DNA of 5,407 nucleotides from Chamaesiphon sp. Lineage in GTDB: Bacteria; Cyanobacteriota; Cyanobacteriia; Cyanobacteriales; Chamaesiphonaceae. Location of the stretch: assembly GCA_026785875.1 (NCBI GenBank), contig JAJAZF010000557.1, positions 1-5,407 of the forward strand, given 5' to 3'. The notes beneath the pieces are model-generated. The model saw only the letters and a program-made list of their open reading frames with translations. It did no database searches and had not been told where the DNA came from. The position numbers and the translations under genes are program-made. The number at the start of each line of letters is the position of its first letter. The first letter of the stretch is position 1. This document shows, one piece after another, positions 1 to 5,374 of this stretch.

Positions 1-872
1 GATTCTGGCATACACAATACTAGTTCAAAGTCTTCGCCACCGGATAGAGCTGAGTCTAGAGCGGTATCTGGAAACATTTGGGATAATGAAGGAGAGATCG
101 GCATAGTCGATCGAGCGAGTGTCGCTCCTACTTTACTCGCACGACAAATCTGGACGATCGCATCTGCTAATCCATCGCTACTATCCATCCCCGCAACTGA
201 AAATACTTGACTTGCATTCGCTTGTAAGCGTTCGAGCATCGGGAGAATATCTAGTCTCGGCTGAGGAAGTTGGTGTGCTGAAATTAGTATTTCTCGATGC
301 TGTTGGAGATCTGCTGCATCGATCAAATTACTAGCGTCTTGTCTCAATTGAGGATCGAGGAGTAATTGTAACCCCGCATGAGAGTCACCATGATAACCCG
401 TCACGACGATCGCATCGCCAATTTGGGCAGTCGATCGCTTGATAATTCGATCCGTTCTCACCGCACCCAGAGCGGTAATCGCTACAGTCACCACACTCGA
501 TCGCGTCAAATCTCCACCAATAATTCCGGTTCCATACCGCTCCAAACAAGCCTGCATTCCCTGATAGAGCACCTCTAGCCAGACAACAGGCAACGTTGGG
601 GGCAAACTCAACCCTACTGTGATTCCCAGGGGTGTAGCACCCATTGCAGCTAGATCTGATAAATTGGCAGCAACCGATCGCCAGCCGACATCAAAAGCTG
701 TGGTGGTGCGATCGCTAAAATGCACGCCATCGACTAATACATCGGTTGTCACCACTAGCTCATAGCCTACTGGTACCTGCACGATCGCGCCATCATCACC
801 GATCGTATTTGGGAGACAATAGGGCTGAATTAATTTTAATAATCCTGACTCGCCCAAATCGCTAATTAACAT
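1..872 (-). CDS. thiL: Thiamine-monophosphate kinase, C-terminus cut off by window edge
   Basis: ThiL phosphorylates thiamine monophosphate to thiamine diphosphate with ATP, the last step of cofactor synthesis, in the cytosol. Read from ATG at 872 down to the window edge, 290 residues are visible; the family is about 320-340, so roughly 40 C-terminal residues are missing. Family motifs occur in order: IGDDGA (residues 24-29, Mg-ATP binding), TTDVLVDGVHF (42-52), NLSDLAAMGATP (70-81), GGDLTRS (119-125), DSSDGLADA (230-238) and SGGEDFELVLC (277-287). All acidic metal-binding positions expected in these motifs are present, so the enzyme should be active. The start is chosen because MLISDLGESGLL matches the usual short N-terminus. 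An in-frame GTG 12 codons upstream (908-906) is possible, with a stop directly before it (911-909). No strong ribosome binding site is seen for either start. The gene is divergent from glpX. Confidence 0.95.
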   Translation of the reverse strand, partial: MLISDLGESGLLKLIQPYCLPNTIGDDGAIVQVPVGYELVVTTDVLVDGVHFSDRTTTAFDVGWRSVAANLSDLAAMGATPLGITVGLSLPPTLPVVWLEVLYQGMQACLERYGTGIIGGDLTRSSVVTVAITALGAVRTDRIIKRSTAQIGDAIVVTGYHGDSHAGLQLLLDPQLRQDASNLIDAADLQQHREILISAHQLPQPRLDILPMLERLQANASQVFSVAGMDSSDGLADAIVQICRASKVGATLARSTMPISPSLSQMFPDTALDSALSGGEDFELVLCMPE

Positions 873-894
873 TTCGGTCGTTCTTGATTTTGGA

Positions 895-989
895 TACTCC
901 CGTACCACCTAAAAAATCGACAATCGAAATCCATAAGTTGCTTGTCGATCGCACCATCCACCATCTAATTTGTCACAGGTACGGGAGTA
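895..989. repeat. Nested inverted repeat upstream of thiL
   Basis: TACTCCCGTACC at 895-906 is the exact reverse complement of GGTACGGGAGTA at 978-989. Inside it, ATCGACAA (916-923) is the exact reverse complement of TTGTCGAT (942-949). The two pairs are coaxial, so a single strand could fold into a 12-bp outer and an 8-bp inner stem. On the minus strand the outer arm ends 22 nt before the thiL ATG and covers the alternative GTG start, so a transcript starting beyond 989 would place this fold in the thiL leader. It could equally be a small non-autonomous mobile element of 95 bp with 12-bp ends; no clear target duplication flanks it. Confidence 0.6.
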
Positions 990-1169
990 AATCTATTATC
1001 CACCACGATCGAGCGTCAAATTATCAGTGTTGACTACGCCTATTTGCCTAAACAATCAGAGATCGATCTGCTCAAGCGCGATCCCCATCCGCTCTGTAAA
1101 AGTCACAAAAGTTCGCGAAATGCTCGTGCGTCCCCATGCTCTGGTAGACTTGTAAGCGACTCAAATCCC

Positions 1170-1191
1170 TATAAATAGAGCTTTTTAGGAG
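1170..1191 (+). promoter_or_regulatory. glpX ribosome binding site and weak -10-like element
   Basis: AGGAG at 1187-1191 lies 9 nt before the GTG at 1201 and is a good ribosome binding site, which supports that start. TATAAA at 1170-1175 resembles a -10 hexamer and would give a leader of about 20 nt. The only -35-like sequence nearby, TTGTAA at 1150-1155, is spaced just 14 nt away, so the promoter assignment is weak while the binding site is solid. Confidence 0.4.
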
Positions 1192-1200
1192 CAAATAGCA

Positions 1201-2238
1201 GTGGAAAATAGTTTAGGTTTAGAAATTATAGAAGTAGTTGAGCAAGCCGCGATCGCGTCAGCACGCTTAATGGGGAAGGGAGACAAAAATGAAGCCGATC
1301 GTGTTGCAGTCGAAGCAATGCGCGAACGGATGAACAAAATCCACATGCGCGGACGCATCGTCATCGGTGAAGGTGAGCGCGATGATGCTCCCATGCTCTA
1401 CATTGGGGAAGAAGTGGGGATTTGTTCTCAACCTAATGCTGCTGAACTTTGCACCATCGATGAACTGCTCGAAATCGACATCGCTGTCGATCCTTGTGAA
1501 GGGACAAACCTCTGTGCATACGGACAACCTGGCTCGATGGCTGTATTAGCTATCTCCGAAAAAGGTGGTTTGTTTGCAGCTCCTGACTTCTACATGAAGA
1601 AACTCGCTGCACCCCCAGCAGCTAAAGGCAAAGTAGATATCAATAAATCTGCTACCGAAAACCTCAAGATTTTATCTGAATGTCTCGATCTGCCGATCGA
1701 TGAATTAGTCGTCGTCGTGATGGAACGCGATCGTCATAACGATCTGATTGCTGAAATTCGGGCTGCTGGTGCGCGGGTTGCTCTGATTACTGACGGTGAC
1801 GTGGGTGCAGCGATTAACTGTGGTTTTGCAGGTACCAATATTCACGCGCTGATGGGTATCGGTGCGGCTCCTGAAGGAGTCATCTCCGCTGCGGCTCTAC
1901 GTTGCTTGGGTGCTCACTTCCAAGGACAACTCATCTACGATCCAGCCATTGTCAAAACTGGCTTGATCGGCGAAAGCAAAGAAGCAAATATCGATCGACT
2001 CAAATCGATGGGTATTAACGATCCTGATAAAGTCTACACCGCTGAAGAACTCGCTTGCGGCAAAAACGTGCTGTTTGCTGGTACTGGGATTACTTCGGGG
2101 AATATCATGAACGGCGTTAACTTCTTTAAAGGTGGCGCACGTACTCACACCCTAGTTATTTCCAGTCAGTCCAAGACTGCTCGGTTTGTCGATACCATTC
2201 ACATGGTTGGCAAACCTCAGACAGTCAGTCTGCACTAG
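1201..2238 (+). CDS. glpX: Class II fructose-1,6-bisphosphatase / sedoheptulose-1,7-bisphosphatase
   Basis: This is the GlpX-type bisphosphatase that in cyanobacteria dephosphorylates both fructose-1,6- and sedoheptulose-1,7-bisphosphate in the Calvin-Benson cycle and gluconeogenesis. At 345 residues it has the usual cyanobacterial length. The N-terminus MENSLGLEIIEVVEQAAI is typical of the family and supports the GTG start at 1201 with AGGAG 9 nt upstream. Expected Mg-binding residues are present: D33, E57 in the IGEGERDDAP segment (55-64), D97, E100 and T102 in DPCEGTN (97-103), and E225 in APEG. The region MNKIHMRGRI (44-53) is also characteristic. No truncation or frameshift is seen. The TAG stop is the first triplet of a heptamer repeat tract that fills the spacer before hemA, the next gene on the same strand. 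Confidence 0.97.
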   Translation: MENSLGLEIIEVVEQAAIASARLMGKGDKNEADRVAVEAMRERMNKIHMRGRIVIGEGERDDAPMLYIGEEVGICSQPNAAELCTIDELLEIDIAVDPCEGTNLCAYGQPGSMAVLAISEKGGLFAAPDFYMKKLAAPPAAKGKVDINKSATENLKILSECLDLPIDELVVVVMERDRHNDLIAEIRAAGARVALITDGDVGAAINCGFAGTNIHALMGIGAAPEGVISAAALRCLGAHFQGQLIYDPAIVKTGLIGESKEANIDRLKSMGINDPDKVYTAEELACGKNVLFAGTGITSGNIMNGVNFFKGGARTHTLVISSQSKTARFVDTIHMVGKPQTVSLH

Positions 2239-2385
2239 GCTTTAAGCTTTACTTTAGGCTTTAGGTTGTCAATATTGGGCTTTGGGTGCTAATGAGTCAA
2301 GCATCTTGCTAGTGCCCTAACGCCTAACACATAATACCTAAAGCCTAATCTAGTTCCCTAAAGCCTAGAGCCTAAAGCCTAACCT
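2236..2385. repeat. Heptamer (STRR-like) repeat tract with inverted halves after glpX
   Basis: The tract has a G-rich left half and a C-rich right half built from the same 7-nt unit. TAGGCTTTAGG occurs on the plus strand at 2255-2265, with a degenerate TAGGCTTTA at 2236-2244. Its reverse complement CCTAAAGCCTA occurs at 2337-2347, 2357-2367 and 2371-2381, the last two 14 nt (two units) apart. The central part (GGGC at 2277-2280 against GCCC at 2314-2317) also pairs, so the whole may form one long imperfect hairpin. Units of this kind resemble the short tandemly repeated repetitive (STRR) sequences known from cyanobacteria. No T-run follows, so it is not a standard Rho-independent terminator, although a stem here could protect the 3' end of the glpX message. 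Confidence 0.75.
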
Positions 2386-2583
2386 AGTGAAGAAGCATCA
2401 CAAACCATTTAGAAGTCATCTATAATTAGCGCAGGATAAGCAGCGATTATATACAATGATTAAACCAGCTTATCGCTGGGACAACATAATCATATCTAGA
2501 TATATTGCGTTGTCAGCGGTTATATGTCCGTAACTTATATAACAAAACTTTAAAAATCCTCACTTTTTGAACGCGGAGTAGAC
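2386..2583 (+). promoter_or_regulatory. hemA upstream region: candidate promoters, small hairpins, ribosome binding site
   Basis: GGAG at 2575-2578, 5 nt before the hemA ATG, is a convincing ribosome binding site. A perfect -10 consensus TATAAT lies at 2421-2426 without an obvious -35. A second candidate has TTGTCA at 2510-2515 and TTATAT at 2535-2540, spaced 19 nt. CCAGC/GCTGG (2465-2469 and 2475-2479) forms a short stem with a 5-nt loop. CAGCGAT (2441-2447) can alternatively pair with ATCGCTG (2472-2478), and GATAAGC (2435-2441) with GCTTATC (2468-2474), so mutually exclusive folds are possible. GTTATAT (2519-2525) and ATATAAC (2537-2543) are inverted. The AT-rich composition supports hemA having its own promoter; which candidate is used is undecided. 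Confidence 0.4.
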
Positions 2584-3882
2584 ATGAATATTGCTGTTAT
2601 CGGTTTGAGTCATAAAACCGCACCTGTAGACATCCGCGAAAAACTTAGCGTTCCCGATACGCAGATGGAAGCAGCGATTCAAGCCCTCTGCAATTATCCC
2701 CATATCAAAGAAGCGACGATTCTCAGTACCTGCAATCGCCTCGAAATTTATATTGTCACACCTACAGCCGATCGCGGCGTACAGGATGCGATCCAATTTC
2801 TAGCAGAATTTAGTAAGCTACCGCTCAAAGAACTCAAACAACATTTATTTATCCTGCTGCACAAAGATGCGGTGATGCACCTCATGCGCGTCGCTGGTGG
2901 TTTGGATAGTCTAGTTTTGGGGGAAGGACAAATCCTCGCCCAAGTCAAACAAACTCACAAAATCGGACAGCAATATCAAGGGATGGGTGCGATTCTCAAT
3001 CGGTTATTTAGACAAGCTCTCACCGCAGGGAAGCGGGTACGGACTGAAACTAGTATCGGTACGGGTGCAGTCTCGATTAGTTCGGCTGCGGTAGAATTAG
3101 CACACATGAAAGTTGGGAATTTTGCCAACCATCGGATCTCGATCCTGGGTGCTGGTAAAATGTCGAGACTATTGGTACAACATCTGATTTCCAAAGGTGC
3201 GACAGATATTACGATCTTAAATCGATCGGTAAAACGCTCCGAAGAGCTAAAACTGATGTTCACAGCGATCGATCTCCAACTCCAACCGATCGCTGATATG
3301 ATGAGCGCGATCTCTACTTCGACGCTCGTCTTTACTAGTACATCAGCCACCGAACCATTATTAAATGCGGCTAAATTAGAAGCTGTGCTAGATCCTCATC
3401 ACTCGCTGATGATCTTTGATATCTCTGTACCGCGCAACGTCCATAGTGATGTTAACGATCTAGTCAATATTCAAGCCTTCAACGTAGACGATCTCAAAGC
3501 CGTCGTCGCCCAAAATCAAGAACGCCGGATCAAAATGGCTCAAGAAGCCGAAGGTATTCTCGAAGAAGAAGTCGAAAACTTCAATAGTTGGTGGCAATTG
3601 CTCGAAACCGTGCCCACAATCAACTGTTTGCGGGATAAAATGGAGACAATCCGGCTCCAAGAGTTAGAAAAAGCTCTATCGAGATTGGGAGCCGAATTCG
3701 GCGAACGCCATCAAGAAGCGATCGAAGCTCTCACTAAAGGGATTGTCAATAAAATCCTGCAAGATCCGATGGTACAACTCCGCGCTCAAGAGGATGCCGA
3801 TACCCGCCGCAGAGCCATGCACACTCTCCAGGTATTATTCAACCTCGACAGCGAACAGCTCGGCGCGAATTCTAATGTATAG
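2584..3882 (+). CDS. hemA: Glutamyl-tRNA reductase
   Basis: HemA reduces glutamyl-tRNA(Glu) with NADPH to glutamate-1-semialdehyde, the first committed step of the C5 route to haem, chlorophyll and bilins. The 432 residues match the bacterial family length. The N-terminal catalytic domain has GLSHKTAPVDIREKL (7-21) and STCNRLEIY (48-56), where C50 is the nucleophile that forms the thioester. HLMRVAGGLDSLVLGEGQIL (99-118) and the RLFRQALTAGKRVRTET region (140-156) are substrate-binding family signatures. ILGAGKMS (187-194) is the NADPH-binding Rossmann loop. The C-terminal part, from about residue 320, is helical and charged, as expected for the dimerisation domain. The ATG has GGAG 5 nt upstream. 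No defect is visible. The gene follows glpX by 345 bp and is bracketed by heptamer repeats, with its TAG stop lying inside the downstream tract. Confidence 0.98.
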   Translation: MNIAVIGLSHKTAPVDIREKLSVPDTQMEAAIQALCNYPHIKEATILSTCNRLEIYIVTPTADRGVQDAIQFLAEFSKLPLKELKQHLFILLHKDAVMHLMRVAGGLDSLVLGEGQILAQVKQTHKIGQQYQGMGAILNRLFRQALTAGKRVRTETSIGTGAVSISSAAVELAHMKVGNFANHRISILGAGKMSRLLVQHLISKGATDITILNRSVKRSEELKLMFTAIDLQLQPIADMMSAISTSTLVFTSTSATEPLLNAAKLEAVLDPHHSLMIFDISVPRNVHSDVNDLVNIQAFNVDDLKAVVAQNQERRIKMAQEAEGILEEEVENFNSWWQLLETVPTINCLRDKMETIRLQELEKALSRLGAEFGERHQEAIEALTKGIVNKILQDPMVQLRAQEDADTRRRAMHTLQVLFNLDSEQLGANSNV

Positions 3883-3926
3883 GCTTTAGGGTTTAGGCTT
3901 TAGGGTGAGGTTTTAGGTTTTAGGGA
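3880..3926 (+). repeat. TTTAGGG/TTTAGGC heptamer repeats after hemA
   Basis: The tract begins in the hemA stop codon. It carries two copies of TAGGCTTTAGG (3880-3890 and 3894-3904) exactly two heptamers apart, then decays into GGTTTTAGG-type 8-nt units. It uses the same unit as the spacer before hemA, in the same orientation as the left half of that tract and inverted relative to its right half. It fills most of the 63 bp between hemA and the next gene. The strand is purine-rich with G-triplets, and no terminator-like stem is formed locally. Confidence 0.75.
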
Positions 3927-3945
3927 AATATACCTCAAGCTAATT

Positions 3946-4428
3946 ATGGACATTTCAGCATCGATCGAACATGCCCTCACCAACTACTTCAGCCAGTGGC
4001 TCATCGCCCATCCCTATCTAGCTTGGACGATCGCCCATCCTCTCCCTGGAATTGGCTTACTACTACTCACGATCTTCTCTCTATGGGGGCTAATTAAGGC
4101 GATCGGACGTGGGATCGAACAAACATGGCTGTTTTTGCTCACAACACCATTTAGACTGCTCCAGCCAATTTTTGGGCTGATGTGGAGTTCGATTCGATCG
4201 AGATTTGGGCACAATCAGCCTAGCGACGAACAGTTGAGTGTGAGATCGCTCCCAAATTCACCAGAGCGGATCGACGACATTATCGATCGATTAGAGATCC
4301 TCCGTCAAGAACAAGATGCCCTACTCCGAGAGCTATCCTCACTCGCGGGTTCAGCTTCCCTAAAATCTAATCCTGGCGCGATATCGGATACTCAGTATCA
4401 AAATCTGTACGCCAAGTTACTGAAATAA
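3946..4428 (+). CDS. Small membrane protein of unknown function with charged helical tail
   Basis: I do not recognise this 160-residue protein. Residues about 33-54 form a clear hydrophobic segment (PGIGLLLLTIFSLWGLI core). A second amphipathic or membrane-associated stretch lies at 60-83, rich in F, L and W. The tail from about 106 to 133 is charged and helix-forming (ERIDDIIDRLEILRQEQDAL) and probably forms a coiled coil. There is no signal-peptide cleavage site, so it is likely anchored in the cytoplasmic or thylakoid membrane with a soluble C-terminus. A small internal repeat, IAHP at residues 20-23 and 29-32, comes from an 11-bp direct repeat (4003-4013 and 4030-4040). Several CGATCG sites in the frame and cyanobacterial-like codon use argue for a real gene. 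No good ribosome binding site precedes the ATG at 3946. It sits 63 bp after hemA and may be co-transcribed with it. Confidence 0.75.
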   Translation: MDISASIEHALTNYFSQWLIAHPYLAWTIAHPLPGIGLLLLTIFSLWGLIKAIGRGIEQTWLFLLTTPFRLLQPIFGLMWSSIRSRFGHNQPSDEQLSVRSLPNSPERIDDIIDRLEILRQEQDALLRELSSLAGSASLKSNPGAISDTQYQNLYAKLLK

Positions 4429-4443
4429 AACCAACTCCAACCT

Positions 4444-4489
4444 TTAGTACCTAGTACTGCTTAAACAGATATGCGATAATTAAGGTATG
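4444..4489 (+). promoter_or_regulatory. Possible hicBA promoter with a 6-codon leader frame
   Basis: GATAAT at 4475-4480 is a good -10 match, and TAAGG at 4481-4485 follows directly. Upstream, TAGTACC is followed at once by TAGTACT (4445-4458), which also gives the inverted pair AGTAC-CTA-GTACT (4446-4458), a possible operator. No standard -35 is seen. Transcription from this -10 would begin near the ATG at 4487, which opens a six-codon frame ending at TAG (4505-4507), 85 nt before the proposed hicB GTG. A second ATG at 4491 is in frame with hicB. The element is a prediction from sequence only. Confidence 0.35.
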
Positions 4490-4592
4490 AATGTATCGTT
4501 TGTGTAGCTTCTACTCTCGTAAATTCAGTAGCACTGCTGGACTTGTCTCAAACCTTTTACCGAAATTTGAAAAATTGCAAGATTGTAATTCA

Positions 4593-4826
4593 GTGGAAAG
4601 ATTAATTAACGTACATATCGAGAAACTACCTGAAGGCTACTATTTAGCCACCTCTGATGCTCTACCTGGATTAATTGCTCAAGCTCCAAGTCTCACTGAG
4701 ACTCTAGCAATTGCTCAGGATGTTGCCAAGCAAATATTGGCAGCAATGGCAGAACGAAATCAGCTAGTCGCATGTTTCCCCACAATCGCCGACGAATTTG
4801 ATTGCCCTCTCGTACTAAGTAAATAA
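4593..4826 (+). CDS. hicB: HicB-family antitoxin (DUF1902-like)
   Basis: HicB proteins bind and neutralise the HicA mRNA interferase and usually repress their own operon. The 77-residue product from GTG at 4593 has the family core: VHIEKLPEGYYLATSDALPGL followed by a helix (SLTETLAIAQDVAKQILAAM), i.e. the compact partial RNase H-like fold. No DNA-binding helix-turn-helix or ribbon-helix-helix domain follows, as in short DUF1902-type members. The same frame is open up to ATG 4491 and would add 34 residues that do not look like HicB (MYRLCSFYSRKF start). I prefer GTG 4593 because the family normally begins two or three residues before the LINVHIEKL strand, although it has no visible ribosome binding site. 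The stop lies 5 nt before hicA, so translation is probably coupled. Confidence 0.85.
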   Translation: MERLINVHIEKLPEGYYLATSDALPGLIAQAPSLTETLAIAQDVAKQILAAMAERNQLVACFPTIADEFDCPLVLSK

Positions 4827-4831
4827 GCGGG

Positions 4832-5062
4832 ATGGGTAGGTTATCGGGATTTAGATATCGTGAAGTAGCTAAAGTGTTAAGAGTATACGGATTCGCGCTC
4901 GATCGACAAGCTTCTGGCAGTCACGAAATCTGGTTTAATGATAACAGCGGTAAATATACCACCGTCCCCAACCACAATGGTGATATGCCTGAAGGTACTC
5001 TGCGTCAAATTTTGAAGCAGACAGGCATTGAGACTGATGATTTTCTCTATCATTCTCATTAG
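4832..5062 (+). CDS. hicA: HicA-family mRNA interferase toxin
   Basis: HicA toxins are small double-stranded-RNA-binding-fold proteins that cleave mRNA and halt growth until bound by HicB. The 76-residue product has the expected order: an N-terminal helix (YREVAKVLRVYGF, 9-21), the strand with the catalytic histidine in GSHEIW (29-34, H31), then VPNHNGDMPEGTLRQILKQTGI (45-66), which is the second conserved part and matches the family P-x-H and G-T-L-R-x-I-L pattern. Length is normal and the key histidine is present, so the toxin looks intact. It follows hicB by 5 nt with only a weak GCGGG before its ATG, which fits translation coupled to the antitoxin. Antitoxin-first order is the reverse of the classical hicAB arrangement. 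Confidence 0.92.
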   Translation: MGRLSGFRYREVAKVLRVYGFALDRQASGSHEIWFNDNSGKYTTVPNHNGDMPEGTLRQILKQTGIETDDFLYHSH

Positions 5063-5099
5063 GGAATAGTGAATCTGGTTCGATATATACGACACGACA

Positions 5100-5131
5100 A
5101 GACCCAAACAACCTAGCAAGGCTTTGGGTCT
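5100..5131. repeat. Stem-loop after hicA
   Basis: AGACCCAAA (5100-5108) is the exact reverse complement of TTTGGGTCT (5123-5131), separated by 14 nt. Inside the loop CCT (5112-5114) may pair with AGG (5119-5121) around AGCA. The position 38 bp after the hicA stop suits a transcript end, but no T-run follows on the plus strand and only a poor one on the minus strand. It may be a weak or factor-dependent terminator, or an RNA-stabilising stem. Confidence 0.5.
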
Positions 5132-5374
5132 GTTGCGGAGTCGGATAAATTCGATATTCAATCGATTAGAATCGATGAGCGTACTCAGGATTTACTAATT
5201 TTGGTAGGTACCGAAATAGAAATAGTAGTTACCCCCAATGGTAAGTGGAGATTCGATAGCCAAGTCGATCGCGAGTCGAGAAGTTTAAACCGCAGAGTCG
5301 AACAGGTGAGAGTATACTCAAGTATCGCCCCAATTCTGACAAGCCTTCGACCTAGTGTATACTCTCTGATATAG
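5117..5374 (+). pseudogene. Start-less open frame, possible gene remnant
   Basis: A frame runs without stop from 5117 (after TAG at 5114-5116) to TAG at 5372-5374, 85 codons, but has no ATG or GTG near its beginning. The only usable start near the front is TTG at 5201, giving 57 residues. The translation looks protein-like in the middle (TQDLLILVGTEIEIVVTPNG, then KWRFDSQVDRESRSLNRRVEQ), with alternating hydrophobic strands and charged residues. I do not recognise a family. The hairpin at 5100-5131 and the inverted repeat at 5308-5366 overlap it. It could be the decayed 3' part of a gene, a TTG-started small gene, or chance openness. Confidence 0.3.
5308..5366. repeat. 10-bp inverted repeat with palindromic arm
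   Basis: GAGAGTATAC (5308-5317) is the exact reverse complement of GTATACTCTC (5357-5366), separated by 39 nt. The left arm also overlaps a perfect 10-bp palindrome, GAGTATACTC (5310-5319). Such an arrangement can be a pair of binding sites for a dimeric regulator, the ends of a very small element, or an RNA hairpin. The rest of 5063-5407 holds only the weak open frame and the hairpin; from 5375 to the end nothing further was recognised. Confidence 0.5.

Larger units (their letters stand above)
873..1200. other. Divergent intergenic region thiL/glpX
   Basis: This 328-bp stretch separates the divergent starts of thiL and glpX and must carry the promoters of both. It contains a nested inverted repeat close to thiL (annotated separately) and a weak -10-like element plus ribosome binding site close to glpX. 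A plus-strand frame is open from about 969 to 1181 but has no ATG or GTG start and no recognisable protein similarity, so I do not call a gene. No thiamine riboswitch (THI box) consensus was recognised upstream of thiL. Confidence 0.6.

Noticed and set aside
119..578. Plus-strand open frames of 71 and 66 codons within 119-578
   Set aside because: They are antisense to thiL, whose minus-strand frame carries all the family motifs.
873..1000. Thiamine diphosphate riboswitch upstream of thiL
   Set aside because: The conserved CUGAGA and ACCUGAUC-type blocks of the THI box are not present on the minus strand.
969..1181. Open plus-strand frame between thiL and glpX
   Set aside because: No ATG or GTG start, no recognisable similarity, and a tail that looks like non-coding translation (many S, R, P, C).
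1185..1527. Minus-strand frames antisense to the 5' part of glpX
   Set aside because: Typical shadows of a strongly biased coding frame; no ribosome binding site or family signature.
2236..2385. Rho-independent terminator after glpX
   Set aside because: The stem is repeat-built and AT-rich, and no T-run follows it.
2236..3926. CRISPR array
   Set aside because: Repeats are 7-nt units in direct contact, in both orientations, without regular unique spacers, and no cas genes are nearby.
4877..5161. 94-codon minus-strand frame antisense to hicA
   Set aside because: It overlaps almost the whole of the well-supported hicA and its translation resembles no known family.
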